DNA of 64,000 nt. It comes from WTFV01 sp965203525 (GTDB taxonomy: Bacteria; Acidobacteriota; Vicinamibacteria; Vicinamibacterales; UBA8438). Positions 42,617-51,509 of this stretch are shown here, piece by piece (the first letter of the stretch is position 1; every line of letters begins with the position of its first letter). The stretch is from NCBI GenBank assembly GCA_965203525.1, contig OZ241898.1, forward strand, positions 5,084,001 through 5,148,000, given 5' to 3'. Below the pieces are notes generated by a model that did no database searches, had not been told where the DNA came from, and worked only from the letters and a program-made list of their open reading frames with translations. A program made the translations under genes and the position numbers.

Positions 42617-43382
42617 GCAGCCGAAGCACCTGCTGCTGGCGGCCTGCGCCGCCGCGGCGACGATCGGCGCCGCGGCGGCCACCGCCGGCGCCGGCGCCCC
42701 GTTCGAGGAAGCCCCGCCGGCGCAGCGCGGGGAGTTCACGCCGCGGGTCGTGGCGCGCGAGGACGTTCCCCCCGGCATTCACGAGGATTCCTGGGCGCGG
42801 CTGCCGCGGATCACGCGCGAGTCGCTCGACGCCGACGGCCAACGGGCGTACGACGTCGTCGTGCACCCGGACAGCCGCTACGCCGACGGCCTGCGGGGGC
42901 CGATCGGGATGTGGATGTACAGCCCGCCGATGGCCGAGCACCTGTTCCCGGCCAGCACCTACCTGCGCTTCGGGGCCGACGGCCGGCGGGATCAGCGGCT
43001 CGCCGAGCTCGCGATACTGACCGCCGCCCGCGCGCTGAACAGCCAGTACGAGTGGTCCGCCCACGAGCCGCTGGGCCGCGGCGCCGGGCTCGAAGAGGAG
43101 ATCATCGAGCTGCTCCGGTGGGACACCCCGCTGGCCGACGCCGGGGAACTGCCGGGACTGAACGAGCCGGAACGGACCGTCGTCCGCGTCGTCCGCGAGC
43201 TGATCCGGGAGCCGAAGCTGAGCGACGAAGCGTTCGAGGCGGCGCAGCGCATCTTCGGCAACCAGGGCCTGATGGACCTCGCGGGTCTGGTCGGCCACTA
43301 CACGCTGGTCAACTACACGCTCAAGGCGTTCGACGTGCAGCGCCCGCCCGGCAGCCGGCTCACGCTGCCGCCGCTTCCGTGA
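42462..43382 (+). CDS. carboxymuconolactone decarboxylase (AhpD-like) family protein, secreted
   Basis: 306 residues. The start ATG overlaps the methyltransferase stop and has GGAAGGAGG upstream. Residues 1-50 are Arg/Pro/Ala-rich and contain two repeat-derived GGRTAR(T/P)SPPR peptides. Then comes a hydrophobic stretch (HLLLAACAAAATIGAAAA) resembling a displaced signal peptide. The CMD domain covers about residues 95-295: RLAELAILTAARALNSQYEWSAHE is the conserved helix but lacks the Cys of AhpD (no CxxC), with EWSAHE replacing it. EPERTVVRVVRELI and QGLMDLAGLVGHYTLVNYTL complete it. Probably not a peroxidase; role unknown. Repeat insertion seems to have lengthened the N-terminus. Confidence 0.85.
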   Translation: MRPKRETAAQARPRRPAGGRTARTSPPRRCRAARSPGSPAAGGRTARPSPPRQPKHLLLAACAAAATIGAAAATAGAGAPFEEAPPAQRGEFTPRVVAREDVPPGIHEDSWARLPRITRESLDADGQRAYDVVVHPDSRYADGLRGPIGMWMYSPPMAEHLFPASTYLRFGADGRRDQRLAELAILTAARALNSQYEWSAHEPLGRGAGLEEEIIELLRWDTPLADAGELPGLNEPERTVVRVVRELIREPKLSDEAFEAAQRIFGNQGLMDLAGLVGHYTLVNYTLKAFDVQRPPGSRLTLPPLP

Positions 43383-43441
43383 AGGCGTTCGACGTGCGGC
43401 GCCCGCCCGGCAGCCGGCTCACGCTGCCGCCGCTTCCGTGA
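43323..43441. repeat. tandem duplication of 59 bp covering the 3' end of the CMD gene
   Basis: Copy 1 (43323-43381, the last 19 codons and the first two bases of the TGA stop) is repeated directly at 43382-43440 with one or two mismatches (GCAGCG versus GCGGCG). The second copy also ends in TGA at 43439-43441. The period is not a multiple of three, so copy 2 is out of frame and untranslated. Confidence 0.93.
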
Positions 43442-43570
43442 GCCGGCTGCCGTCGGGCGCCGCCGCCCCTGCCGGCTCGTGCCCGGCGGGCGCCGGCAGC
43501 GCTTCGCAGCCGCCCGCCGGAGGAGATCCGGCGGGCGGCTCGTGCGCAGGGACGGAACGCCGGCGCCTCC

Positions 43571-46132
43571 TTAGAAGAAGCGCACCGAGTAGTTCACCCG
43601 GACCCCGCGGCCCATCTCGGGCGCCAGGTCCTTGATGAACGACGTGTGGTTGCGGTACAGCGCGTTGGTCAGGTTGTAGCCGGTGAACGACAGGACGTGC
43701 GCCGCGTGCTGCCGCGGCCAGACGTAGGACGCCCGCAGGTTGACGATCGAATAGCCGTCCGTCTCCGTCTCGCCGCGGAACAGGTCGGCCTGCCGTCCCG
43801 CGAACGCCAGTTGCGGGCCGAACGTGAATCCGCCGTACGGGACGTCCAGGCTCAGCGTCCCGCGCAACGGCGGAATGCGCGGCAGCGGCTCGCCGGTGGA
43901 CGTGAGCGTCGCGTCCACGTAGCCGATGCCGAGCGTGGCCCACGCATTCGCTCCCAGCCGGACGCTGCCCTTGGCGTCGAAGCCGGCGAAGCGGCTGTCG
44001 CCCTGGATGAAGTCCAGGACCGGCAGGCCGTCCTCCATCTCGCCGGTGCGGTCGCCGAAGATGAAGTTGCCGATGGAGTAGACGTAGGCGTTCAGGTTGC
44101 CGCGCACGCGGTCCGTCCGGTGCCGCAGGCTCACGTCGAGGCCGAGCGTCGTCTCCGCTTCGAGCTCGGGATTGCCCACCTCGAAGGCGATGGATCCGGG
44201 GTGCGGGCCGAAGTTGTAGAGCTCTTCGAGCGCCGGCGAACGGTGCGAACGGGTGAGGTTGACGACGAAGGCGTTGCCGCCGCCGAGGTCGGAGTGCAGG
44301 CCGACGGAGGCCGACGTTCCGAGGAACTGCCGGTCGCGCGGGTCGGGCGCCTCGAGGTGATGTTCTTCTTCGTGACCATGGTCGTCGTCGTCATCGTCAT
44401 GATGATCGCCGTCGTCGTCATGATCGTCGTCATGGTCGTCGTGGGCCGCGTCGTGGTCGTCGTCGTCCGCGTCGTGATGTTCCTCTTCCTCGTCGTCGTG
44501 GTCGTCGTGACCGGGCTCCCCGACACGCTCTGCCGTCCGGTAGTCGTTCTGCTCGACGCGTCCGCCGAACTGCAGCCGGACGCGGCCGAAGTTCACTTCT
44601 TCGTAGGCGAAGGCGGCGAAGGAGGTCTGGTCGGTCCTCGGAGCCAGCGCCTCGGCGCCCACCGCCTCGAAGTCGCGCAACCGGGTCCAGGCCCCGAACC
44701 GGCCCGACAACCGGTCGGTCTGCTGCTGATCGACGTCGGCCCGCACGATGTAGCTCCGGTTCGCGAACCGGGTGCCGATGCGCTCGACGCCTTCCTCCAC
44801 CTCCAGTTCGTCGTGGTTCCAGTCGACGACGTTCAGCGCGACGCGCACGCCCTCGATGACGCCGTTGCGCAGATCGCGCAGGCCGAGGTCGATGCGCCCG
44901 ACGCGGCGGCGTGAATCGAGGTCGATCGCGATCTCCTCTTCGTGGTCGTCCTCTTCCTCGCCGTGGTCGTCGTGGTCGTCCTCTTCCTCGTGGTCGTCGT
45001 CGCCGTCGTCGTGGTCGTGGTCGTCCTCTTCTTCGTGGTCGTCCTCTTCCTCGTCGTGGTCGTCGTGGTCGTCCTCTTCCTCGCCGTGACCGTGATCGTG
45101 CGCGTGGAACTCGTCCGCGAACGGCACGCCGTAGCGGCCGTCCTCGAACGTGATTCCGCCGCTCGCGAAGAACCGGTCGCCGAACCAGCCGAGGCCGGCC
45201 CGCGCGTTGGTCAGCTCGGTGGCGGAGTTCTCGACCGCCCCCGCGGGCGTGTTGTATTCGTCGGTGCGCCGCATGCTGCCGTTGCCCCAGACCAGCACGT
45301 TCCCCTGCGCGTGCTGCAGGCTGGCGGTGGTGCCGGCCTCGGCGTTGGCGCTGCCGGCGACGACGCCGAACTGCGCCCGCGTGCCGTCGAACAGCGACTC
45401 GTGGTACTTCTCGTGCGGCGTGATCACGTTGACGAGGCCGCCGACCGCGTTCGACCCGTAGAGCAGGGTCACCGGCCCGCGCACGATCTCGATCCGCTCG
45501 GCGTTGTACGGGTCGATCGTCACCCCGTGGTCGCCGGACGAGCTGGACAGGTCGCCGGTGCGGATCCCGTTGTCGAGGATGAGCACCCGGTCGCCGTCGA
45601 AGCCGCGGATGATCGGCCGGCTCGAGCCGGGACCGTAGCTGCGGCTTGCGACGCCCGGCTCGTGCTGCAGCGCGTCACCGAGGCTGCCGGCCGATTCCTG
45701 GACGACGTCGAACGAGTCGACGGTGGAGACGGCGTTGAACGCTTCGAACGCCGTCTCGGTCCCTCCCACCGAGGCGGTCACCGTCACGTCCTCGTGGACG
45801 GGCGAGAGCTCGAGCGCGAAGTCGACCGTGGCCGCCGCGCCGGCCGCGACGGTCACCGTCCGCCGTTCCGCGGTCAGGTGCTCGCGCTGCGCGAGCACTT
45901 CGTAGGAGCCGGCCGGCACGTCGCCGATCTCGAACGCGCCCTGTTCGTCGGTCAGCGCGAAGGCGCCCGAGCCGACGACGAGGACCACCGCGCCGTGAAC
46001 CGGGTCCCCGTTTTCCGCCAGCGTCACCGCGCCGCGCACGGCGCCGGTCTCCTGCGCCCGGGCCGGCGTTGCAGAGAGGGCGGCCGTGGCCACGGCCGCC
46101 GCGAAACACGTCGCAATCAATCGGTGGTGCAT
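43571..46132 (-). CDS. TonB-dependent receptor A with His/Asp/Glu-rich loops (ZnuD-like)
   Basis: 853 residues. Signal peptide ends TPARAQ. CarboxypepD-like domain (about 27-115) includes EQGAFEIGDVPAGSYEVLAQ. The plug has ALQHEPGVASRSYGPG, RPIIRGFDGDRVLILDNGIR and RIEIVRGPVTLLYGSNAVGG. The barrel ends NYSVRFF. Two long extracellular insertions are almost pure H/D/E: one of about 55 residues after GVPFADEFHAHDHGHG, another of about 50 after RVGEPGHDDHDDEEEE. Such loops match zinc receptors of the ZnuD type, so Zn2+ or another divalent metal is the likely substrate. No Zur gene is in the window. Start ATG 46132 follows AAAGGGA. Confidence 0.93.
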   Translation of the reverse strand: MHHRLIATCFAAAVATAALSATPARAQETGAVRGAVTLAENGDPVHGAVVLVVGSGAFALTDEQGAFEIGDVPAGSYEVLAQREHLTAERRTVTVAAGAAATVDFALELSPVHEDVTVTASVGGTETAFEAFNAVSTVDSFDVVQESAGSLGDALQHEPGVASRSYGPGSSRPIIRGFDGDRVLILDNGIRTGDLSSSSGDHGVTIDPYNAERIEIVRGPVTLLYGSNAVGGLVNVITPHEKYHESLFDGTRAQFGVVAGSANAEAGTTASLQHAQGNVLVWGNGSMRRTDEYNTPAGAVENSATELTNARAGLGWFGDRFFASGGITFEDGRYGVPFADEFHAHDHGHGEEEDDHDDHDEEEDDHEEEDDHDHDDGDDDHEEEDDHDDHGEEEDDHEEEIAIDLDSRRRVGRIDLGLRDLRNGVIEGVRVALNVVDWNHDELEVEEGVERIGTRFANRSYIVRADVDQQQTDRLSGRFGAWTRLRDFEAVGAEALAPRTDQTSFAAFAYEEVNFGRVRLQFGGRVEQNDYRTAERVGEPGHDDHDDEEEEHHDADDDDHDAAHDDHDDDHDDDGDHHDDDDDDHGHEEEHHLEAPDPRDRQFLGTSASVGLHSDLGGGNAFVVNLTRSHRSPALEELYNFGPHPGSIAFEVGNPELEAETTLGLDVSLRHRTDRVRGNLNAYVYSIGNFIFGDRTGEMEDGLPVLDFIQGDSRFAGFDAKGSVRLGANAWATLGIGYVDATLTSTGEPLPRIPPLRGTLSLDVPYGGFTFGPQLAFAGRQADLFRGETETDGYSIVNLRASYVWPRQHAAHVLSFTGYNLTNALYRNHTSFIKDLAPEMGRGVRVNYSVRFF

Positions 46133-46358
46133 CAGATTCCCTTTCCGAGCCCTCAATCGTTCATGAAACCGTTCCCGTCGTGCGATCGGCGGCACGCGCC
46201 GCCCCCGGTGGAACCCTCCGACGGCGTCGGGAGACGGAACCCGCGGAACGGCGCCGTGCCACGCGGCGCACACCCCGTGGCACGGATGCGTACGCCACGG
46301 GTGGCCGGATCGGCGGCGATCGCGATGACGACGGACGAAACGCGGCGTGTGACGGGAA

Positions 46359-46646
46359 CTAGGCGGGCGGGGCGCGGGCCGGAAGGCGGCGGAAGTAATC
46401 GGTTTCGACCCATCCGGCAGGGGGTTGCTGCTCGAACGGCCGCGGAGCGTCCACGGGTTCGGCCGGCAGGGAACCGGACGTTTCGTCGGCAGGCTGGTGT
46501 CGGAGCTGGCAGACCGCGCAGTCCTGATCGGCCGCGTGCTCCTCGTGCCAGGCGGCCGCGGTGGACGCGGCGCCGACCAGCGCGATCGCCAGAACGGCAA
46601 TCCAGGCGCGCCAGCCGGGGCCGCGTCGTGCGAGCCCTGCGCGCAT
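46359..46646 (-). CDS. small signal-anchored protein A, DUF2946-like
   Basis: 95 residues. Start ATG 46646 has AGGAGA 6 nt upstream. One hydrophobic helix (WIAVLAIALVGAASTAAAW) is followed by an exported segment with DCAVCQLRH (CxxC next to His), then a Pro-rich region ending LPARAPPA. The Cys/His cluster and the short ending resemble DUF2946-type proteins found beside metal TonB receptors. It likely acts with receptor A in the periplasm as a metal carrier or regulator. It is the first gene of the cassette, 226 nt before the receptor. Confidence 0.75.
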   Translation of the reverse strand: MRAGLARRGPGWRAWIAVLAIALVGAASTAAAWHEEHAADQDCAVCQLRHQPADETSGSLPAEPVDAPRPFEQQPPAGWVETDYFRRLPARAPPA

Positions 46647-46674
46647 GGGTTCTCCTGCGACCATCGCGTCTTGA

Positions 46675-46703
46675 AGCCTACCAGAGACTTCGACGCAGGA
46701 CAA
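46675..46703 (-). promoter_or_regulatory. candidate sigma-70-like promoter of cassette A
   Basis: On the minus strand TTGTCC, 17 nt, then TAGGCT within TGGTAGGCT. It places transcription start about 20 nt before the ATG at 46646. The same arrangement is kept in cassette B. Confidence 0.45.
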
Positions 46704-46803
46704 GTGGCGCGGGGGGCCGTCACCGGCCGACCTCCCCGCTGCCGGCGAACCGAATCGCGCCCCGCCACCCGCTCCGGTGACCGAGTCCGGGGCCGGCGCC
46801 TCC

Positions 46804-49275
46804 TTAGAAGAAGCGCACCGAGTAGTTCACCCGGACCCCGCGGCCCATCTCGGGCGCCAGGTCCTTGATGTACGACGTGTGGTTGCGGTACAGCGCGTTG
46901 GTCAGGTTGTAGCCGGTGAACGACAGGACGTGCGCCGTGTGCTGCCGCGGCCAGACGTAGGACGCCCGCAGGTTGACGATCGAATAGCCGTCCGTCTCCG
47001 TCTCGCCGCGGAACAGGTCGGCCTGCCGCCCCGCGAACGCCAGTTGCGGGCCGAGCGTGAATCCGCCGTACGGGACGTCCAGGCTCAGCGTCCCGCGCAG
47101 CGGCGGAATGCGCGGCAGCGGCTCGCCGGTGGACGTGAGCGTCGCGTCCACGTAGCCGATGCCGAGCGTGGCCCACGCGCTCCCTCCCAGCCGGACGCTG
47201 CCCCTGGCGTCGAAGCCGGTGAAGCGGCTGTCGCCCTGGATGAAGTCCAGGACCGGCAGGCCGTCCTCCATCTCGCCGGTGCGGTCGCCGAAGATGAAGT
47301 TGCCGATGGAGTAGACGTAGGCGTTCAGGTTGCCGCGCACGCGGTCCGTCCGGTGCCGCAGGCTCACGTCGAGGCCGAGCGTCGTCTCCGCTTCGAGCTC
47401 GGGGTTGCCTACGTCGAAGGCGATGGTTCCGGCGTGCGGGCCGAAGCTGTAGAGCTCTTCGAGCGCCGGCGCACGGTGCGAACGGGTGAGGTTGACGACG
47501 AAGGCGTTGCCGCCGCCGAGGTCGGAGTGCAGGCCGGCGGAGACCGACGTTCCGAGGAACTGCCGGTCGCGCGGGTCGGGCGCCTCGAGGTGATGTTCTT
47601 CTTCGTGACCATGGTGGTCGTCATCGTCATGATGATCGCCGTCGTCGTCATCATGATCGTCGTCATGGTCGTCGTGGGCCGCGTCGTGGTCGTCGTCCGC
47701 GTCGTGATGTTCCTCTTCCTCGTCGCCGTGGTCGTCGTGGTCGTCGTGACCGGGCTCCCCGACACGCTCCGCCGTCCGGTAGTCGTTCTGCTCGACGCGT
47801 CCGCCGAACTGCAGCCGGACGCGGCCGAAGTTCACTTGTTCGTAGGCGAAGGCGGCGAAGGAGGTCTGGTCGGTCCGCGGCACCAGCGCCTCGGCGCCCA
47901 CCGCCTCGAAGTCGCGCAACTGAGTCCAGGCCCCGAGCCGGCCCGACAACCGGTCGGTCTGCTGCTGATCGACGTCGGCCCGCACGATGTAGCTCCGGTT
48001 CGCGAACCGGGTGCCGATGCGCTCGACGCCTCCCTCCACCTCCAGTTCGTCGTGGTTCCAGTCGACGACGTTCAGCGCGACGCGCACGCCCTCGATGACG
48101 CCGTTGCGCAGATCGCGCAGGCCGAGGTCGATGCGCCCGACGCGGCGGCGTGAATCGAGGTCGATCGCGACCTCTCCCTCGTCGTGACCGCCGTCGTCGC
48201 CGCCGTCGTCGTCGTGATCGTCGTGGCCGCCGTGATCGTGCACGTGGAACTCTTCCGCGAACGGCACGCCGTAGCGGCCGTCCTCGAACGTGATCCCGCC
48301 GCTCGCGAAGAACCGGTCGCCGAACCAGCCGAGGCCGGCCCGCGCGTTGGTCAGCTCGGTGGCGGAGTTCTCGACCGTCCCCGCGGGCGTTTCGTATTCG
48401 TCGGTGCGCCGCATGCTGCCGTTGCTCCAGACCAGCATGTTCCCCAGCATGTGCTGCAGGCTGGCGTTGGTGCCGGCCTCGGCGTTGGCGCTGCCGGCGA
48501 CGGTGCCGAACTGCGCCCGCGTGCCGTCGAACAGCGACTCGCGGTACCTCTCGTGCGGCGTGATCATGTTGACGACGCCGCCGACCGCGTTCGACCCGTA
48601 GAGCAGGGTCACCGGCCCGCGCACGATCTCGATCCGCTCGGCGTTGTACGGGTCGATCGTCACCCCGTGGTCGCCGGACGAGCTGGACAGGTCGCCGGTG
48701 CGGATCCCGTTGTCGAGGATGAGCACCCGGTCGCCGTCGAAGCCGCGGATGATCGGCCGGCTCGCTCCGGGGCCGTAGCTGCGGCTCGCGACGCCCGGCT
48801 CGTGCTGCAGCGCGTCACCGAGGTTGCCGGCCGATTCCTGGACGACGTCGAACGCGGCGAGGGTGGAGACGGCGTTGAACGCTTCGAACGCCGTCTCGGT
48901 CCCCCCCGCCGAGGCGGTCACCGTCACGTCCTCGCGGACGGGTGAGAGCCCGAGCGTGAAGTCGACCGGGGCCGCCGCGCCGGCCGCGACGGTCACCGTC
49001 CGCCGTTCCGCGGTCAGATGCTCGCGCTGCGCGAGCACTTCGTAGGAGCCGGCCGGCACGTCGTCGATCTCGAACGCGCCCTGTTCGTCGGTCAGCGCGA
49101 AGATGCCCGAGCCGACGACGAGGATCACCGCGCCGCGAACCGGGTCCCCGTTTTCCGCCAGCGTCACCGCGCCGCGCACGGCGCCGGTCTCCTGCGCCCG
49201 GGCCGGCGTTGCAGAAGAGAGGGCGGCCGTGGCCACGGCCGCCGCGAAACACGTCGCAATCAATCGGTGGTACAT
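46804..49275 (-). CDS. TonB-dependent receptor B with His/Asp-rich loops (ZnuD-like)
   Basis: 823 residues, a close tandem paralogue of receptor A with the same signal peptide, CarboxypepD-like domain, plug and barrel. The first metal-rich loop is much shorter (after GVPFAEEFHVHDHGGH, about 20 residues of H/D/G). The second loop is of similar length to that of A. Most other differences are conservative. The pair probably arose by recent duplication, with the loops evolving by expansion or contraction of GAC/CAC/GAG codon runs. Ends NYSVRFF. Start ATG 49275. Confidence 0.93.
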   Translation of the reverse strand: MYHRLIATCFAAAVATAALSSATPARAQETGAVRGAVTLAENGDPVRGAVILVVGSGIFALTDEQGAFEIDDVPAGSYEVLAQREHLTAERRTVTVAAGAAAPVDFTLGLSPVREDVTVTASAGGTETAFEAFNAVSTLAAFDVVQESAGNLGDALQHEPGVASRSYGPGASRPIIRGFDGDRVLILDNGIRTGDLSSSSGDHGVTIDPYNAERIEIVRGPVTLLYGSNAVGGVVNMITPHERYRESLFDGTRAQFGTVAGSANAEAGTNASLQHMLGNMLVWSNGSMRRTDEYETPAGTVENSATELTNARAGLGWFGDRFFASGGITFEDGRYGVPFAEEFHVHDHGGHDDHDDDGGDDGGHDEGEVAIDLDSRRRVGRIDLGLRDLRNGVIEGVRVALNVVDWNHDELEVEGGVERIGTRFANRSYIVRADVDQQQTDRLSGRLGAWTQLRDFEAVGAEALVPRTDQTSFAAFAYEQVNFGRVRLQFGGRVEQNDYRTAERVGEPGHDDHDDHGDEEEEHHDADDDHDAAHDDHDDDHDDDDGDHHDDDDHHGHEEEHHLEAPDPRDRQFLGTSVSAGLHSDLGGGNAFVVNLTRSHRAPALEELYSFGPHAGTIAFDVGNPELEAETTLGLDVSLRHRTDRVRGNLNAYVYSIGNFIFGDRTGEMEDGLPVLDFIQGDSRFTGFDARGSVRLGGSAWATLGIGYVDATLTSTGEPLPRIPPLRGTLSLDVPYGGFTLGPQLAFAGRQADLFRGETETDGYSIVNLRASYVWPRQHTAHVLSFTGYNLTNALYRNHTSYIKDLAPEMGRGVRVNYSVRFF

Positions 49276-49501
49276 CAGATTCCCTTTCCGAGCCCTCAAC
49301 CGTTCGTGAAACCGTTCCCGTCGTGCGATCGGCGGCACACGCCGTCCCCGGGGGACCCCCTCCGACAGTGTCAGGAGACGGAACCCGCGGACGGCGCCTG
49401 GAGATACGGCGCACGCTCCGGCGCACGGATGCGTGCGCCACGGGCGGCCGGATCGGCGGCGATCGCGATGACGACGGACGAAACGCGGCGTGTGACGGGA
49501 A

Positions 49502-49798
49502 CTAGGCGGGCGGGGCGCGGGCCGGAAGGCGGCGGAAGTGACCGGTTTCGACCCATTCGGCAGGGGGTTGCTGCTCGAACGGCCGCGGAGCGTCCGCGGG
49601 TTCGACCGGCAGGGAACCGGACGTTTCGTCGGCAGCCTGGTGTCGGAGCTGGCAGACCACGCAGTCCTGACAGTCCTGATCGCCTATTTGCTCCTCGTGC
49701 CAGGCGGCCGCGGTGGATGCGGCGCCGACCAGCGCGATCGCCAGAACGGCGATCCAGGCGCGCCAGCCGGGGCCGCGTCGTGCGAGCCCTTCGCGCAT
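49502..49798 (-). CDS. small signal-anchored protein B, DUF2946-like
   Basis: 98 residues, paralogue of small protein A. The exported segment reads DQDCQDCVVCQLRHQ, so it has one more Cys (C-x2-C-x2-C) than copy A because of a short insertion. The hydrophobic helix and the end LPARAPPA are the same. ATG 49798 has AGGAGA upstream. Probably the same metal-related role with receptor B. Confidence 0.75.
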   Translation of the reverse strand: MREGLARRGPGWRAWIAVLAIALVGAASTAAAWHEEQIGDQDCQDCVVCQLRHQAADETSGSLPVEPADAPRPFEQQPPAEWVETGHFRRLPARAPPA

Positions 49799-49826
49799 GG
49801 GTTCTCCTGCGACCATCGTGCCTTGA

Positions 49827-49855
49827 AGCGTACCAGAGACTTCGGCGCAGGACAA
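49827..49855 (-). promoter_or_regulatory. candidate sigma-70-like promoter of cassette B
   Basis: On the minus strand TTGTCC, 17 nt, then TACGCT within TGGTACGCT. It is conserved in position with cassette A. No convincing Zur-type palindrome overlaps it. Confidence 0.45.
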
Positions 49856-49891
49856 GCGGCGCGGGCGGACCGGACCGGGGCCGTCCGGCGC

Positions 49892-50575
49892 TCAGGGCAC
49901 TGTCGGCCGGCACCAGTCCATGAAGGCCATGGTGGTCTCGCCGACGTCGTAGGCGCCGCGCACCGTGTAGCCGGGAGCATCGAGGTCGAGGGTCACCCGC
50001 CCCGGCGCGGCGAACACGTCCAGCAGCGCCGCCGCCGCCAGCCGGATCCGGTAGGCGCTGTCGGTCGAGTACTGCCACCGGCGCCGGAGCACCTCGACCG
50101 CGTCCACCCGGAGCGGGCCGCCCGCGTCGCCGCGCGACCAGGTCAGGCGTCCGTTCTCGCGGTAGTACGGCCGGTCCCCCCAGTGCCGCGGGTTCAGCCA
50201 GCGCAGGGGGTTGCCGAGAATCATCACCGCGGGCGGCTCGGAGGGGAGCCGGCGGACGATCAGGAGACCCGTCAGCGGCCACGCGGCGGCGTCGCGCGTC
50301 CGTTGCGGCTCGGCCCGCTTGCAGTCCATCAGGATCGCCGGCACGGGGATCCCCGGTTCCGGCCACCCCTCCGCCGCGTCGTACGCCGCCTCGCCCCGGC
50401 CGGCGCGCGCCACGTGCGACGTGACCGGGTGCAGACCGAACCACGCGGCCGCCCCGTTCGGCCGCCGCGTATACCGCTCCAGAACGACGTCGTCCTGGGC
50501 GGCGGGATGCGCCGCGGCGGCCGCGGCCGCCAGCACGGCGACGCAGCACCGGAGCGTGCAGATTCTGCTCGTCAT
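49892..50575 (-). CDS. hypothetical secreted protein
   Basis: 227 residues, family not recognised. A signal peptide (CTLRCCVAVLAAAAAAAHPAAQ) precedes a globular domain with several Trp and Arg clusters (RWLNPRHWGDRPYYRENGRL). The end VRGAYDVGETTMAFMDWCRP suggests a beta-sandwich or lipocalin-like fold. ATG 50575 follows GAGGACG. It lies just upstream, on the same strand, of the metal-receptor cassettes but the link is only positional. Confidence 0.68.
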   Translation of the reverse strand: MTSRICTLRCCVAVLAAAAAAAHPAAQDDVVLERYTRRPNGAAAWFGLHPVTSHVARAGRGEAAYDAAEGWPEPGIPVPAILMDCKRAEPQRTRDAAAWPLTGLLIVRRLPSEPPAVMILGNPLRWLNPRHWGDRPYYRENGRLTWSRGDAGGPLRVDAVEVLRRRWQYSTDSAYRIRLAAAALLDVFAAPGRVTLDLDAPGYTVRGAYDVGETTMAFMDWCRPTVP

Positions 50576-50735
50576 CTCACGTCCTCCGTCGCGGCCTCGC
50601 CGCCGGCGAGGCCGCCGGGCGCCGTCGTTCCGACGCGGAGCGGGCGCCCGGTCTTCGAACGTCGTCAAGCAAGCAAGGAAGGTGCCACCCGCGCCGCGTC
50701 ACGGCCCGTCCGGGAGGCCGGCGCGGCGGAAGCGG

Positions 50736-51509
50736 CTACAGGGACAGGTCGACGCCGACGGGGCAGTGGTCGGAACCGGTCACGTGCGGCCAGATGAAGG
50801 CGTCCGTCACCCGTCGCGCCGCGGCCGGGGACGCGAGCACGTAGTCGATGCGCCACCCGACGTTCTTCTCGCGGGCGCCGCCCCACTGCCGCCACCAGGT
50901 GTAGCGGCCGGCCGCGCCGGGATGCCGGGCGCGGAACGTGTCCACCCAGCCCGCGCCGATCCAGCGCGTCAGCTCCGCGCGCTCCTCCGGCAGGAAGCCG
51001 CTGGTCTTCGCGTTGGCGGCGGGCCGCGCGAGGTCGATCGGCTCGTGCGCGGTGTTGCAGTCGCCGATCACGAGGACCGGCCCGCGGCGCCGCAGGGCCT
51101 GCACCCGGTCGAAGAGCGCCGCGTAGAAGTCGAGCTTGTAGGGCACCCGGCTGTTGTCGCGCTCCCGGCCGCTCCCCTTGGGGAAGTAGACCGAAGCCAC
51201 CGCAAGCCGCCCGAACCGGGCGACGATCAGGCGTCCCTCGGCGTCGAAGCGCGGCTCGCCCAGGGCGGTCTCGACGCGGGCGGGGGGTTCGCGCGAGTAG
51301 ATGGCGACGCCGCTGTAGCCGGCCCGCTCGGCCGGCGAGAAGGCCGCATGCCACCCGGCCGGCGCGCGCACCTCCGGATCTAGCTGGTGTTCGAACGCGC
51401 GCACTTCCTGGATGCCGACCACGTCGGCGTCCGAGCCGGCCAGAAACCGGAGGAAGCCCTTCCTGGCGCAGGCGCGCAGGCCGTTGACGTTCCAGCTCAG
51501 GATGCGCAT
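50736..51509 (-). CDS. xthA: exodeoxyribonuclease III / AP endonuclease
   Basis: 257 residues, EEP superfamily. Motifs in order: RILSWNVNGLRA (Asn ligand), DVVGIQEVRA (Glu), GYSGVAIYSR, PVLVIGDCNTAHEPIDL (Asp/Asn), WRIDYVLAS and HVTGSDHCPVGVDLSL (final Asp-His). It removes abasic sites and 3' blocks in base excision repair. The start at 51509 was chosen because the family begins exactly with MRILSWN. The first ~20 codons are duplicated directly upstream. Confidence 0.95.
   Translation of the reverse strand: MRILSWNVNGLRACARKGFLRFLAGSDADVVGIQEVRAFEHQLDPEVRAPAGWHAAFSPAERAGYSGVAIYSREPPARVETALGEPRFDAEGRLIVARFGRLAVASVYFPKGSGRERDNSRVPYKLDFYAALFDRVQALRRRGPVLVIGDCNTAHEPIDLARPAANAKTSGFLPEERAELTRWIGAGWVDTFRARHPGAAGRYTWWRQWGGAREKNVGWRIDYVLASPAAARRVTDAFIWPHVTGSDHCPVGVDLSL

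Larger units (their letters stand above)
43561..49860. repeat. tandem duplication of a two-gene cassette (about 3.2-kb unit)
   Basis: The segment 43561-46711 (TonB receptor A, small protein A and promoter) is repeated at about 46794-49860. The DNA is nearly identical over most of its length, including intergenic and promoter sequence. The copies differ in the lengths of His/Asp/Glu-rich codon repeats, in short indels, and in scattered substitutions. Unit offset is 3233 bp measured between the two TonB stop codons. Confidence 0.95.

Noticed and set aside
44920..45110. Possible CRISPR or tandem DNA repeat array in the TonB receptor gene
   Set aside because: The repetition is GAC/CAC/GAG codon runs encoding an H/D/E-rich loop. 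There are no constant repeat units and no unique spacers.
43571..47176. 1201-codon single protein spanning receptor A, small protein region and part of receptor B
   Set aside because: The stretch 46133-47176 is a shadow of other genes. A signal peptide and ribosome site at 46132 define the real receptor start.
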